Assembly: GCA_033961575.1 (NCBI GenBank)
Contig: CM066737.1
Coordinates: forward strand, 101,460,709 to 101,524,708
From: Aselliscus stoliczkanus
Taxonomy: Eukaryota > Chordata > Mammalia > Chiroptera > Hipposideridae
Direction of reading: 5' to 3'
Length of the DNA stretch: 64,000 bases
This document shows positions 10,615 through 21,169 of this stretch, piece by piece (the first letter of the stretch is position 1; the number at the start of each line of letters is the position of its first letter). The translations under genes and the position numbers were made by a program. The notes below the pieces were generated by a model, which did no database searches, was not told where the DNA came from, and saw only the letters and a program-made list of their open reading frames with translations.

Positions 10615-11190
10615 TTTAAAGCCAATTTCATTCATTCATCTGTTCATTCAATGTTTATTGGTGCACCAGGGATACACAATGATCAAAAACCCCAGGCCAT
10701 CTGAAGCCTAACTTGTCTGTCAACTGATATAAAACAAAGGAAATCAATACATCACATGCCAGGTAGCAGAAGTACTTCGAAGAAAAGTAAAGCCAGTCAG
10801 GAAGTAGAACGTGATAAAGAGATAATTTTATATAGAGGGTTCAGAAAAGTTCTCTTAGATGAGTTTGGTTTTTTGGGGGTTTTTTTTGAGGGCAGTGTCA
10901 CTGGCCCTCATATGTGAGACCCGAACTGGGGCCACTGGCTTCCCAAACCAGCGCTTAACCACCGTGCCACTCGGCCGGCCCATTAGTTAGATGACTTTGA
11001 GCAGAGCCGCAAAGGAAATGAGAAAGCAAGCCATGAGAATATGTGGGAAAGAGAATTCCAGCCAGAGGGAAGAGCAAGTGCAAAGGTCCTGAGGCATATT
11101 AAGGAGGTCAGTGTGGCTAGAGAGCAGTGAGGGGGGTGGGGATAACTGAGCAGGGAGAATAGCAAAATAAGTGCTAGTGATACTTATTTC
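10615..11190 (-). mobile_element. L2-like LINE relic, antisense, split by a SINE
   Basis: Begins TTCATTCATTCATCTGTTCATTCAATGTTTATTGG, the complement of the L2 terminal AATGAATGAA tail. It continues into GGAAAGAGAATTCCAGCCAGAGGGAAGAGCAAGTGCAAAGGTCCTGAGGC. The same block layout recurs at 59120-59624. A SINE at 10875-10980 interrupts it, so the SINE is younger. Confidence 0.65.
10875..10980 (-). mobile_element. Short tRNA-derived SINE (Rhin-1-like), antisense
   Basis: Poly-T, then GAGGGCAGTGTCACTGGCC, and ending CCACTCGGCCGGCC, the complement of the SINE head. Flanks share TTAGATGA followed by TTTG (TSD, about 8-12 bp with mismatch). The Pol III A and B boxes lie in the tRNA-like half, with GGTTCGGGTCCC-type B box complemented as GAGACCCGAACTGG. 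Confidence 0.9.
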
Positions 11191-11497
11191 ACAGGTTTCC
11201 AACAACAATCACAGAAGATTGCACAGATAGAAGGGCAAATACAAAGGATTAAATTAAGTTCTGAAACGGACTTGGGGGAAGAAAGAGGAGAGGGCGATCA
11301 TTTTTATTTGCACCTGTCTCTCTTATACTGTGGCTTCTGGGCAATAATTTTACCAGAGAAACGAAAACTCAGACCCAAAGAATCAGCCACTGTCACCATA
11401 ATGTATCACAGGCGCTTGACAGTTTGTGAGATTGTGAAATGGGCAGTGTGTGGGAGCAGAACATTCTGGTTTGGATAATTAAGAAGGGGAGTCCTGG

Positions 11498-11607
11498 GCC
11501 GGCCGAGTGGCGCGGTGGTTAGGCACTGGCTTGGGAAGCCAGCGGCCCTGGTTCGGGTCCCACATAGGAGGGCCAGTGACACTGTCCTCAAAAAAAAATA
11601 GGTTTAA
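11498..11607 (+). mobile_element. Short tRNA-derived SINE, sense, 17-bp TSD
   Basis: Head GCCGGCCGAGTGGCGCGGTGG, B-box region GGTTCGGGTCCCACAT and tail GACACTGTCCTC plus A run. A perfect direct repeat AAGAAGGGGAGTCCTGG lies at 11481-11497 and 11608-11624. It is a recent insertion next to, or into, the head of the MIR that follows. Confidence 0.95.
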
Positions 11608-11611
11608 AAGA

Positions 11612-11800
11612 AGGGGAGTCCTGGAGTCAGACTGCCTGGGTTCAGCTCAGTCTCTCAGATGTGTGTCCTTAGGAAGGTCACCTAACCACTCTACCCCTCA
11701 GTTTCCCCAGCTGTAAAATAGGGATAAGAACATGGCTGCCTCATATGGCTGATGTTAAGGATTGAGTGAAATAACCCATAAAGTGCCAGTGCCACCCAGG
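11612..11800 (+). mobile_element. MIR SINE relic, sense
   Basis: GTCCTGGAGTCAGACTGCCTGGGTTC through CTCAGTTTCCCCAGCTGTAAAATAGGGATAAGAA and GATTGAGTGAAATAA follows the MIR consensus in order. Confidence 0.9.
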
Positions 11801-12230
11801 TACATCAGTCCTCCCTAGGTCTGCCATGTAGAGCTATTGTCCCCTCTCTTGGGTAAGGACAATGAACCCAAATCAACTGTTTTTGAACATTTTTTTAATA
11901 CAGAACTCATTCTTAAAACAAAATGTTGTGTGAAATTCCAATACTGTCTGTGAGTTAGGTAAAAGGGGCATTGCTGTGGTTGAATGCAGGGAGTCCCAAA
12001 GCCCCAGACAAGCTCTCCACTTCCCCAGTGAAGACCCCAGAGCTCCTAGAGCACAGTGGGACAAAATCAGAAAATCACTAGTCAGATCTGTGTTCTGTGA
12101 GGCCCCCTCCAGTCCTAAAATCCCATAGTCACCCTCACTTACAGAAGATGGGGGGGGGGAAATGAAGCAAGGTTTCTGTCTAAATAGTCCACCTTGAATG
12201 ATCCAGAATTTCTTCTCTTGGATGTATATA

Positions 12231-12803
12231 CGAAGTTGGACAATTAAGCTTAGAGAACTCATCCTAGAAAAAGTGCTCTATACCTCACTGCTGAATATCA
12301 CTATAGTCACCTTCGAAGTACTCCCCTTGGGAAGCTGTGCACCCACACCAGTGCCTGGTCCACCCCTTCAAAGCAATTTGGGAACTGTTTTTCTGGAATG
12401 GCCATCAGTATTGTCATCATATTACCCTTGATGTCCTGAATGTCATCAAAATGTTTTCCTTTCTATATTTCCTTTATCTTTGGGTAAAGAAAGAAGTTAC
12501 TGGGGCCCAGATCAGGTGAGTAGGGAGGGCGTTCCAGTACAGTTATTTGTTTCCTGGCTAAAAACTCCCTCACAGACAGTGCCGTGTGAGCTGGTACATT
12601 GTCGTGATGCAAGAGCCATGAATTGTTGGCAAAAAGTTCAGGTCATCTAACTTATTCATGCAGCCTTTTCAGCACTTCCAAATAGTAAACTTGGTTAACT
12701 GTTTGTCCAGTTGGTACAAATTCATAATGAAGAATCCCTCTGATATCAAAAAAGGTTAGCAACATCATTGCAGCAGGTTCACGAACTTAATTGTCGGACC
12801 TCA
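12231..12803 (-). mobile_element. Internally deleted mariner element, copy 2, with both ends
   Basis: A better-preserved twin of 2335-2906. The left terminus CGAAGTTGGACAATTAAG follows TA at 12229-12230. The right terminus, read inverted, is TGAGGTCCGACAATTAAG, followed by TA at 12804-12805. The inside encodes, on the minus strand, the same DD34D catalytic half (FFDIRG-type, HHDNAPA-type and PPYSPDL-type blocks) with disrupted frames and no N-terminal DNA-binding half. The total of 573 bp compares with about 1.3 kb for an autonomous mariner. Confidence 0.88.
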
Positions 12804-12814
12804 TACAACAGAAA

Positions 12815-13300
12815 TACAAACATGTGTTCTCCAAAAGTCACATAGAAGAATGTTCATAGAAGGGCTATTAGTAACATCCCTAAATCAGAACATACCCAAA
12901 TGTCCATGGACAATAGACTGGATAAATAAATACACTGTGGCCTATGTATACAATGGAATGCAATTTAGCGATGTGGATGAATGAGTCACTACTACACACC
13001 ACGACAGAGTTGAGTCTCACAAACATAAGTTGAGCAAAAGAGGCCAGACACAAAAAGGCCCATACTGTATGATTCCATTTTTATAAAGTATGAAAACAAG
13101 CAAAATTAATCTATGGTGTTATAAGCAGAATAGTGGTTATCCCAGAGGCGGGGGGCAGGTAGATAGGGACAAGAAGGGCTTCTGTGGTGCAGGTAATGTT
13201 TCTTGTTCTGTCTTGAATGTGGAACAATTCATCAGGCTGTACTATTCATTTTGGCATACTTATCTACATGTATGTTCTACTTCAATTTAAAAATGAATTG
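12815..13300 (+). mobile_element. Old LINE-1 (L1M-type) 3' end, sense
   Basis: AATGTCCATGGACAATAGACTGGATAAATAAA, TACAATGGAATGCAATTTAGC, GCCAGACACAAAAAGGCC and ACTGTATGATTCCATTTTTAT follow the order of the L1 ORF2 terminus and 3' UTR. It ends near ACTTCAATTTAAAAATGAA. It is heavily diverged. Confidence 0.85.
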
Positions 13301-13339
13301 GATAAGAATTCCTGGTAAGGCCAAACTCTCATGGTAACT

Positions 13340-13700
13340 AGACCTTCATGTGATAATTGGTTTTGGTGTCACAGCCAGGATGTCGCTGTCACCTAATTCC
13401 TTCAATCGGTACACTGATAGTGAATGAAGCAGCAAGCTCCACACTCAGAGATACTCTTTTATTTCACGCCACCCTGATTATGGCTGAACCTGCCAAAGGC
13501 TCACACCTCGGTGGCAAGAGAAAGGTTTGTGTTATTTTACAAACTGTGATGGATGGTGAAGGACTTTTTATTTTGAATGTCATGGTGACCATATTCCTCA
13601 TATATTTTTTTAACACTGGCAAATTGCACTATCCAAAAAAACCAGCAGTAGATGTGATAGGTGAGAAGGATATAAGAATTACGTATCATGACTAGAAATC
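13340..13700 (+). other. Unrecognised open stretch, not called as a gene
   Basis: An open frame of 112 codons (13357-13695) has one hydrophobic segment (FILNVMVTIFLIYFF) after codon 65 and no known domain. No upstream splice acceptor or Kozak context makes a strong case. Most likely a chance frame in single-copy sequence. Confidence 0.25.
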
Positions 13701-13914
13701 GCATGGTTTTGTTTCCTTTGTCTATTTACAGTAGATAAATGAGTCCATTTTTATATGTACATAATATAAGAAGAAACAGTAGTTTCCCAAATGTCTGGGG
13801 TAGGAGTAAGGTCAGGTAAGAGACAAAAAAATCAATATGATGATTTATATTTATGTGTTCAAACCTGCAAATTTCTTCTTTCCCATAAAGAGTCTCTCAG
13901 TATATTTCCCATGC

Positions 13915-14330
13915 TTTTAATTGGCTACATTTTTTTAAAGCCAATTAATTAAGTTGAAACCTTGGCTCCTATCAATTATATGATATGTCCTTTTTTTAAT
14001 GTTTTATCTCAGTTTCACCCACATTCCACAGATCTGATCATCTGATCTTTCAGAAATATTTCTGGTTAAGGAAAAAATCCTTGTTTGGCTTTTGTTCATT
14101 TTTTGTTTTTCTCTTCTGCTTTTTCTGTTAAAATCTAGGCTAATTATTGGGTTAAGAGCCAATTAAGTAATTAGTGAAATGGCAATTAATTTAATTTTAA
14201 AGAGCTATATTAAGTGAACAAATTCAGGTTCTACCAACATGTTCAATTATAATTGGCAATATTATCATTTGGAAGAATGGTAAACTAAAAATCTAATTTT
14301 GATTACTATTAAAGTTGATGTCACCCTTCT
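13915..14330. promoter_or_regulatory. Candidate enhancer: dense TAAT/ATTA (homeodomain core) cluster
   Basis: About sixteen TAAT or ATTA cores fall within some 400 bp. They include CCAATTAATTAAG, GCTAATTATTGGG, CCAATTAAGTAATTAGTG, GGCAATTAATTTAATT and TTCAATTATAATTGG. Several pairs are spaced or inverted as homeodomain dimers prefer. No repeat family explains the block. Function is inference: AT-rich composition alone raises the expected count. Confidence 0.35.
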
Positions 14331-14339
14331 ATGACCCCA

Positions 14340-17300
14340 CTCTCAATAAAAAGTCCTGAAGTGGTAGGGATCTAATATGCCCAACTCTTAGAATAGTGAA
14401 ACCTTATTAATTTGTTTCGTTTGAAATGAAATGAAGGGATGAGACACTGTGTTGGACACTGAAAGGAAAGATGGAGAGTCTGATGAGACTAAATGCAGCC
14501 CTCCACACCCCACCCCCACCTCTGTAGTAAGCAAAAATACATTTCTGTGTCTTTTGAAATTTAAAGAAAAGAAAAGGCAATTCCAATAGGACCATTTTCT
14601 TCATTAGGATAACATTAAGGTAATACAGGGAACAAGAGAAATTAGGAAACAAATGGTAGAGCAGAAAGAGCAGTGAGTTAGGAGTGTGGCTGAAGACCCA
14701 GAAACATTCCTTCATCTCACTAGGTCTAAGGACCAAGGATCTGAAGCGTTCTCAGCCTTCTAAACTCTCACTCCCTGGGGCTAGATGCTGACCATGGGAG
14801 CCAATAAAAGGGACGTCTTCACTCCATGTGGAGCCACTGACCATGATACATTAACAGGTTTGCATGGACATCTAGAACTTACACATAACTGTCTGCAAAT
14901 ATGATTTTCTTCAACAGGAACCCATGAAAGGAACATATGAAAGAGTGTTCGGTTTCTCCCATCATTGAATCAACCACATCAAATGAGCTTCCATCATCTC
15001 TAAAGGTACAGTCAATAGCATAAAAAGTGGATGAGTGCATTGGTTAGGGAGGGAAGGGCTATGTTTTTGGACTGCATCAAAAACCTCCTCAGAGATGATA
15101 ACAAAAAATGAGATGTTAGGGGTCTGATGCTGGATAACAGAGCTTCTGGCAACAGCTTCTTCCCTAGAGATGCAAAGGAACTTTCTGTTCCTCCTTTCCA
15201 TTTTATTGTTGACAAGATTACAATAAGATTATTTTCAGACTCTTTTCTTTCCACTGAGAGGTGCTTGACTACCCCAACTCTGGCCAACTCCTTCCACTCA
15301 AACCCTGTGTAATACACAAATCTACCCTTCCCATTGATTGATTAGCCATGAATGAAAGATCATTATTCAATGTTTAGTATATACCAATTCTACCTGGGAA
15401 GTTGCTTTGTATCATCTAATTCTAACCTGTCTTGAGCACTGAAATCCTCTCTAACACCCTAATAACGAGACATTCCTTAAAATACCCGAGGACAACAAAT
15501 TGGATTTTTCCAGACTTCCCCCATCTGTTTTCCAACCACTTCCATATGGCACCTCTATCTCCCCCTCCCCAGCTTGGCCTGCTTCCCTGCCCCACTGCAG
15601 CTCTCTCATGGTCAGTGAGGTAAATATGTGTCCACCAGAGCAGGAGGTCAAAACTTGATTTGACTACTCCCACAGTAAGCATGTCTGTGATGTTTGCATT
15701 TGCAGGAGGGCACATGCATGCGGAGGCATGTCATGTTGCAGCACATGCTTACATACCCAGTGTCACAGCTAATTGCCATATGCTAGGCATTCAAATTTCA
15801 TCATATACCGAGGATGGGTCATATAAGACAGACGAACCGGCAGAAGGCTGATTCCCCTGGGGCCAGGAGGGTGCCACTGGGTAAGAACCCAGCCAGATTT
15901 AAACTCCACCACGAAATGTATATAAAATAGCTTTGGCATGTTGGACATTACCCATGATATGCTGGACATTATACCACACACACTTTAGAATTTAATGCTT
16001 TAAAAATAGACAAGGCAAATGGACAAACAGAAATTCCTCCACATGCAAGTATGAAAAGGTAAAAAACAAAAAGAAACACAAAAAAAGGCCAGAGAAAGAA
16101 AAGAAAACAGTCTCCTAGATCCTAATTTCCATTGTGTAAGGAGTACTTTATTTTTCCTGGAAGAACAGACTCTTTTGAGATGCAGGAAACCCTGTCCTTG
16201 CCCCTTCATCTACTACTCCAGCAATCTGAGAAATTAGCCGAAGGGAATTTCATTTTCCCTTCCCCTCCACAAATACCATTGCAAGTATTAACAACGAACA
16301 ACCTCACCCCCATCTGAGCCCCACACTGACAAGGGCACAAAGAGTCCTTTCCTTTCATGCTGTCTGCTGCTGTCTTGACCATGTATGACAAACAGAAAAG
16401 GTATTTCAATGGAGGCCTCCAAAGTATTACTTTAATTCTTTCCATATTTTTTGCTTTGGGGCATTTATGAAGATTTTTATGAGCTGAGCCGCCAATTGCA
16501 TCATTTATTCACCCTGCAGTATCATCACACTATCGCCAAATCCATCCAAAAGCTCCTGAGTCCTGGTCAAACTCTGCACCCCAGACACCTACAATCCACA
16601 TCTGTAATAGCTCAAACCACCTTACCTCACAGCATGGGTCTCCTTTCTCATCGTTGCTCTCAACAGCTCTCCCAGCCTCAGTGAAAATGCATTTGTACTT
16701 CAATGACTTGCTACCCACAGTAATTGCTCTCACAATCTGGCAGCAAACTCCTATCTTCTGTTCTACATATTTCTTCCAAGGAATTCAAGGCATTTTGCAA
16801 ACATAATACCAGTGTCCAAATAGTGCCAGTAAAGCATCAGAGACAATGACTGCCTTGGTTCAGCAGGCTGGTATTTCCATGAGGCTGGCTCTTCCCCTCT
16901 ATACGCGTTCTTCTGCTCTTCTGTCCACAGATTCACCACCACCATCACATGGCTGCCTCTGGTCTGAAAGCAGACCCTGCTACATGTGAGAGCTTGAGAT
17001 GTTCTGCTCTGGTATTTTTCTGAAATTTCTCTTAAAGTTAGGGAGGGCAATGGTGGGGCAAAAGGAGAAGGAAGGTTTCAGCTGAACACAACCGTGGAAC
17101 ATTTTCCAGTGGCACAGTCAACTGGGATCTTCCAGCTTGTTCCTTGCACCTGGTTGCTAGCCCCAACCCTTGAAATTCAGGGGAATCACCTCTCCTATCA
17201 TTTTCATTTTCCTTCTATTAACTGAACTTAAGACCACTTCAGAAATGAGAGTCATCTTCCATCATGATGGGGTAAGTGGTGTGGAGGTGGAGACTCATTT

Positions 17301-17480
17301 CAGGGTACTGGTCAATCCAGGACATAATTGCTAGTTGTGCATCTCATTGTCACCCTGAAGAGCAGGAGCAAACTTTCCCAGTAGGGAACCAGCCACCTCT
17401 TGAGTCAAAAAGCTGCTCTTCCACAAGTCTTAAATGGTCACCAGCACCTCCTTGATCCCTGAGAGCCCTCACTCTTCTTT
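14340..17480. other. 3.1-kb low-repeat single-copy stretch
   Basis: I recognise no interspersed repeat. Overlapping short frames on both strands (for example 14407-14736, 15012-15317, 15422-15715, 16763-17050) carry no domains. A CACCCCACCCCCACC run lies near 14505. Pyrimidine-rich segments occur near 15560-15600. Confidence 0.45.
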
Positions 17481-17499
17481 ATTAAGAATGATATCAACC

Positions 17500-17956
17500 A
17501 GGCCAGCCGAGTGGCACATTGGTTAAGAGCTGGCTTGGGACGCCAGCTCTGAGCAGCAGACCCCGGTTCGGATCCCACATATAAGGGCCAGTGACACTGC
17601 CCTCTACAGGTAAGATGGTGAACAACAGCTCGACCTGGAGTTGGGCTGCTGTGAGTCCCCGGGGACGGCATAGCTGCTGCCCCTGCTACAGTGGGCTGCC
17701 ATAGGCTACAGTGAGTGGCCAGCAGCCAGTGAGAGCTGCCAAGAGCCTCAGTGAGCGACCATCCAGAGGCCGGCGACCGATCTGCCTCATCTGAGAATAG
17801 CGCAATGACAATACCAACATGAGCCAGTGAAGCAATGTCCTCCACAACTAGACTGAAAACCAAAAGGACAACAACTTGTCTGTTCCCCTTCTCTGGTTCC
17901 CCAAGGCTGTTCCCCTCCCCCAATTCCCCAATAAAAAAAAATCTTAAAAAAAAAAA
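17500..17956 (+). mobile_element. Long composite tRNA-derived SINE, copy 1
   Basis: The tRNA-like head (GGCCAGCCGAGTGGCACATTGG, B-box GGTTCGGATCCCACAT) is followed by the CAGTGACACTGCCCTC block shared with short SINEs. An about 250-bp body follows (AGATGGTGAACAACAGCTCGACC... GGCCGGCGACCGATCTGCCTCA... CACAACTAGACTGAAAACC). The tail reads CCCCTCCCCCAATTCCCCAATAAAA with poly-A. The TSD is AATGATATCAACC at 17487-17499 against AATGACATCAACC at 17957-17969, one mismatch. A 204-codon antisense open frame (17438-18052) overlies it and is a by-product of the SINE sequence. Confidence 0.9.
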
Positions 17957-18119
17957 AATGACATCAACCTTACAGAAACCCAAGAGGCAAATATATGAAG
18001 TCAGGGACCACAAGAGGCCACTGCCACCTTGGAATGTCAGTTTCAGTAACATCTCATTTATAAGGTATGCTCCACCTAAGAAATATTAATATCATCACCA
18101 TCACCATCATTATCTATGG

Positions 18120-18740
18120 TAATCTTTCTAAATTATATTATTTAATCCTCTCTCTTGATTAACAAAGCGTATGACTATAATCTGACCTTTTTTCCTCTCT
18201 AAAAACCAACTACTGTACCAAGTAGTAAGAGTGACCCCCTCAGGTGCTATGGAGCTTTTTTTATGGGCTATTTGTCCTGACACCAGCATCCCCAAGCCTT
18301 TGCACTTTGAGATCTTGTGCTTTTTGGCAAACTAGTTTTTCAAAGTCTTCCATTGTTTTTCTATTGTAATGACCTTATAAGCTGTTGTCGGGCTTTTGAA
18401 CCCAATCCTGTTTTATTTGCTTCACTAATCTATACAAGGTAGAAAAGCAGATGAGTGAGCCTGCAAGCACTACAAGGCTCCACATTGTACACTCCAGTGT
18501 GCCACTGACATCAGAGCCCAACGGAACAGTGCCCCTGGAGTGGGGACAGTGCACAGCTGGCCCTGCGAGGTACAAAGGACAACAAACTAATAAACTCCTC
18601 CGGAAAATATATGGGCTTTTTGATAACAACTCCAGCTACATGTCTAGGTGCCTGTTTTCCGTATCATATTATTATCTATGTTCTGGAGAGTTCCAAGATC
18701 CCCCTCCCCCACCACTGTAAATCAGGACTATTAAAATAAA
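18120..18740. other. Single-copy sequence, nothing recognised
   Basis: Preceded by a short (ATC)n run at 18087-18113. Opposite-strand frames at 18375-18720 lack domains. Confidence 0.45.
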
Positions 18741-18764
18741 GTAAAATGATAGCATGAATTAGAT

Positions 18765-18990
18765 AGGAGCATTGAATCTTCAGGCCTGGATCTGAATCTT
18801 AGCTTCCCCATGTACAAGCTGTGCAACCTTAGACATATAACTTTCTTCAGAGCTTTGGTTTCCTCATCTGTAAAATGGGGATAAAAGCAGTCCTTGACAG
18901 ATCAGATTGCTGTGGGAATGAAATGCCACAATGTATATAAACTGCTTGGAACAGGGCCAGGCACACCCTGTGTTTTCAATACATGTTAGT
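18765..18990 (+). mobile_element. MIR SINE relic, sense
   Basis: CTGGATCTGAATCTTAGCTTCCCCATGTACAAGCTGTGCAACCTTAG, TTTCCTCATCTGTAAAATGGGGATAAAAGCAG, then GGAACAGGGCCAGGCACA. Full MIR order. Confidence 0.92.
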
Positions 18991-19054
18991 ATATATTAGC
19001 CTTATTCCGATAGTTTGGTGGCACATCAACAAAATTTCACTAAGCCAGAAATGG

Positions 19055-19325
19055 GAAAAATGGCACAATGGTTAAGAGCCCACAGACTCTGCAGCCAGAC
19101 TGCCTGGATGAGAATTCTGGGACCATCTGTTACAAGTTGTGTAACTTTGGGCAAGTTACTTAACCTCTCAAAGACTGAAGTCATTCCTCTGAAAAATGGG
19201 AGAAATAGAGCACCTAGCTCTCAGGGCTGTTGTTGTGTGGTTGAAATGACTTAAGGTACACACATAACAGTACCTCCGCCTTGTAAGCCTTTAACAGATG
19301 TTGGCTAACTGTATTGCTATTAGAT
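19055..19325 (+). mobile_element. MIR SINE relic, sense
   Basis: Nearly full length. It has a tRNA-like start (CAATGGTTAAGAGCCCACAGACTCTGCAGCCAGACTGCCTGG), the core TGTGTAACTTTGGGCAAGTTACTTAACCTCTC and the 3' part TTAACAGATGTTGGCTAACTG. Confidence 0.92.
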
Positions 19326-19334
19326 GCTGACTTT

Positions 19335-19880
19335 GTGAATGACTATTAAAATGGCCACAGATTGGTCCTCTTTCTGCATTCACACCCTTGCAATATGACA
19401 TCGTAGATCTCCCATCAGGTGGTGGAGTCGATTTTCCCAATCCTTGAATCAAAGCTGGCCGTGTGACTTCCTTTGGTTAATGGACCATTAGCAAACATAA
19501 TGCAGAGAGGGTTGGAAAAGTACTTATGAACTGTGGCTTGCCCTCTGTTGCTACTTTTGGGAGTCCTGTGTCTACCTTGTGAGTAAACCCAAGATAACCT
19601 GCTGGATGATAAGATGCTATATGGAGAACTAAGGCGCCCTAGACAAGAGCCACAGCCTGACTAACAGTCTGTCAACAGTCAGAATTGTGGCCCAGCCACA
19701 AGCGAACCTTCCTTTTGGCCACAGATGCATATATGAGCCCAACAGAGGTTATCTGAACCAGTCCAGAGCAGAAACACTGTCCAGATGACACACAGAATTA
19801 TAAGCCAAGCAAATAGTTGTTGCTTTAAGCCATTAGGTTTCAGGGTTGTTTGTTACACAGCACAAACTACCTAAACCAGG
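19335..19880 (+). mobile_element. MaLR/ERVL-type solo LTR relic, sense
   Basis: The LTR opens near CACACCCTTGCAATATGACATCGTAGATCTCCCATCAGGTGG. It contains GGCCGTGTGACTTCCTTTGGTTAATGGACCATTAGCAAACATAATG and ends TTGTTGCTTTAAGCCATTAGGTTTCAGGGTTGTTTGTTACACAGCA. This 3' block is characteristic of mammalian MaLR LTRs. No internal retroviral sequence adjoins it, so it is a solo LTR. Exact subfamily not assigned. Confidence 0.68.
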
Positions 19881-20424
19881 CCCTCTACAGTCTAAAATGC
19901 ATTTTCATGTACCATTCTTACTCCAGAATCCTTGTCTGCCAGGCTTCTATGGCTATTCCAAGAATTGGATATTTGAAGGCATATTAACACACATACAGAT
20001 ACACACACACACACCCCCCAATCCCTGTGTCTTGGCTAACCAGTTTTTCTAAAGAGAGTAAAACCCCCTCAAGACATTTCTATTAAAAACAGCTTAAGAG
20101 GAAAAGCTCCTTGGTATAATTATAGACACACAGATGGGATCTAAAAGTTGGAACATAACAAGCAGAAAACTTTGTGGGTGGAAGGGACATTAAGACATAG
20201 GGCAAGCTCTAAACAATTACAAGCTTCTACTCATGCAACTTGGAGCTGATTAGGCAAAGGAGCTAGAACTGGCTCAAGGCCAGCTCCACTGAGAAGTTTT
20301 CCTCAGCTCTTCTCACTGACATCAACCTCTTCTTATTGACTTCCTATACCTGGAGGATGCATTTAGGCTTTAGATCATTTCTGATCCCACGTGGCCCTAG
20401 AGGATCTACATTATCATGTTCATC

Positions 20425-20535
20425 TGTGTCTTACCCACCAAACAAAGCACTCAATTTTTGGAAGGTAGATATTTGTCTCAATTCCTCACAGCACCTAGTA
20501 AATTTCCAGGCACGAATTAGGCATTCAAGAAAATC
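20425..20535 (+). mobile_element. L2 3'-end fragment, probable
   Basis: GGAAGGTAGATATTTGTCTCAATTCCTCACAGCACCTAGTAAATTTCCAGGCACGAATTAGGCATTCAAG parallels the L2 tail 'cccagcacctagcacagtgcctggcacatagtaggc'. Confidence 0.5.
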
Positions 20536-20639
20536 AGATTGCACAAAACTAAGCCATGCATTTTTAGAAATTCAGTGGCCACTATGTAAAAAAAGCTCTC
20601 CAAGTTAGAAATGAATACATATGTATTTCATACTCATGG

Positions 20640-20822
20640 AGAGGCAGCATAGCAAGAGGGTCCAAGAGCACAGACTCTATGCCAGACTGCCCGGGTTTGA
20701 ATCATTACCCTCTAAATTACTAACTGTACCTCAGTTTCCTCGTCTGTAAATGGTGATAATAAAAGCAGCTACCTCTTCGGGTTGTTGTGAGGGTGAATGA
20801 GGTAATAAATGTAAAGCACCAT
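20640..20822 (+). mobile_element. MIR SINE relic, sense
   Basis: GAGCACAGACTCTATGCCAGACTGCCCGGGTTTGAATC, then CCTCAGTTTCCTCGTCTGTAAATGG and GGTTGTTGTGAGGGTGAATGAGGTAATA. Confidence 0.9.
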
Positions 20823-20824
20823 AT

Positions 20825-21165
20825 ACTATAAACCCAGACTACTATTTGACAATAAAAAGAAACAAATTTCAGAAATGTTACACTCAGTGAAAGAAGCCAG
20901 TCACAAAAGATCACATATTATATGATTTCATTTATATCAACTTTTCATAACAGGCAAATACATAGAGACAGAAAGTTGGTTAGTAGCTGCCTGGGGCTAG
21001 GGGTTGGGACTAGGGAGTGACTAGAAATGGGCGTAAGAGGTGAGAGGAATGTTTTATAATCAGATTGTGATTATGGTAGCACAATTCTGTACATTGAGTG
21101 GTACACTCAAAACAGGTCAATTTTATCATATGTAAATTATATCTTAATAAAGCTGTTCAAAAAAG
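20825..21165 (+). mobile_element. Old LINE-1 3' end, sense
   Basis: GTGAAAGAAGCCAGTCACAAAAGATCACATATTATATGATTTCATTTATA, TTGGTTAGTAGCTGCCTGGGG and a terminal AATTATATCTTAATAAAGCTGTT. Standard L1M 3' UTR order. It abuts the preceding MIR. Confidence 0.88.
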
Positions 21166-21169
21166 TGTA

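Noticed and set aside
11507..11575. tRNA-like cloverleaf with A and B boxes
   Set aside because: It is the tRNA-derived head of a SINE with a TSD and an A-rich tail, not a functional tRNA gene. The same applies to the other SINE copies.
13357..13695. 112-codon frame with one hydrophobic segment as a small membrane protein
   Set aside because: No homologue recognised, no promoter or splice context, and the length is within chance for this much sequence.
17438..18052. 204-codon antisense open frame, the longest in the window
   Set aside because: It lies mostly on the complement of the long SINE (17500-17956). The same residues recur in the other two SINE copies, so it is repeat-derived, not a gene.
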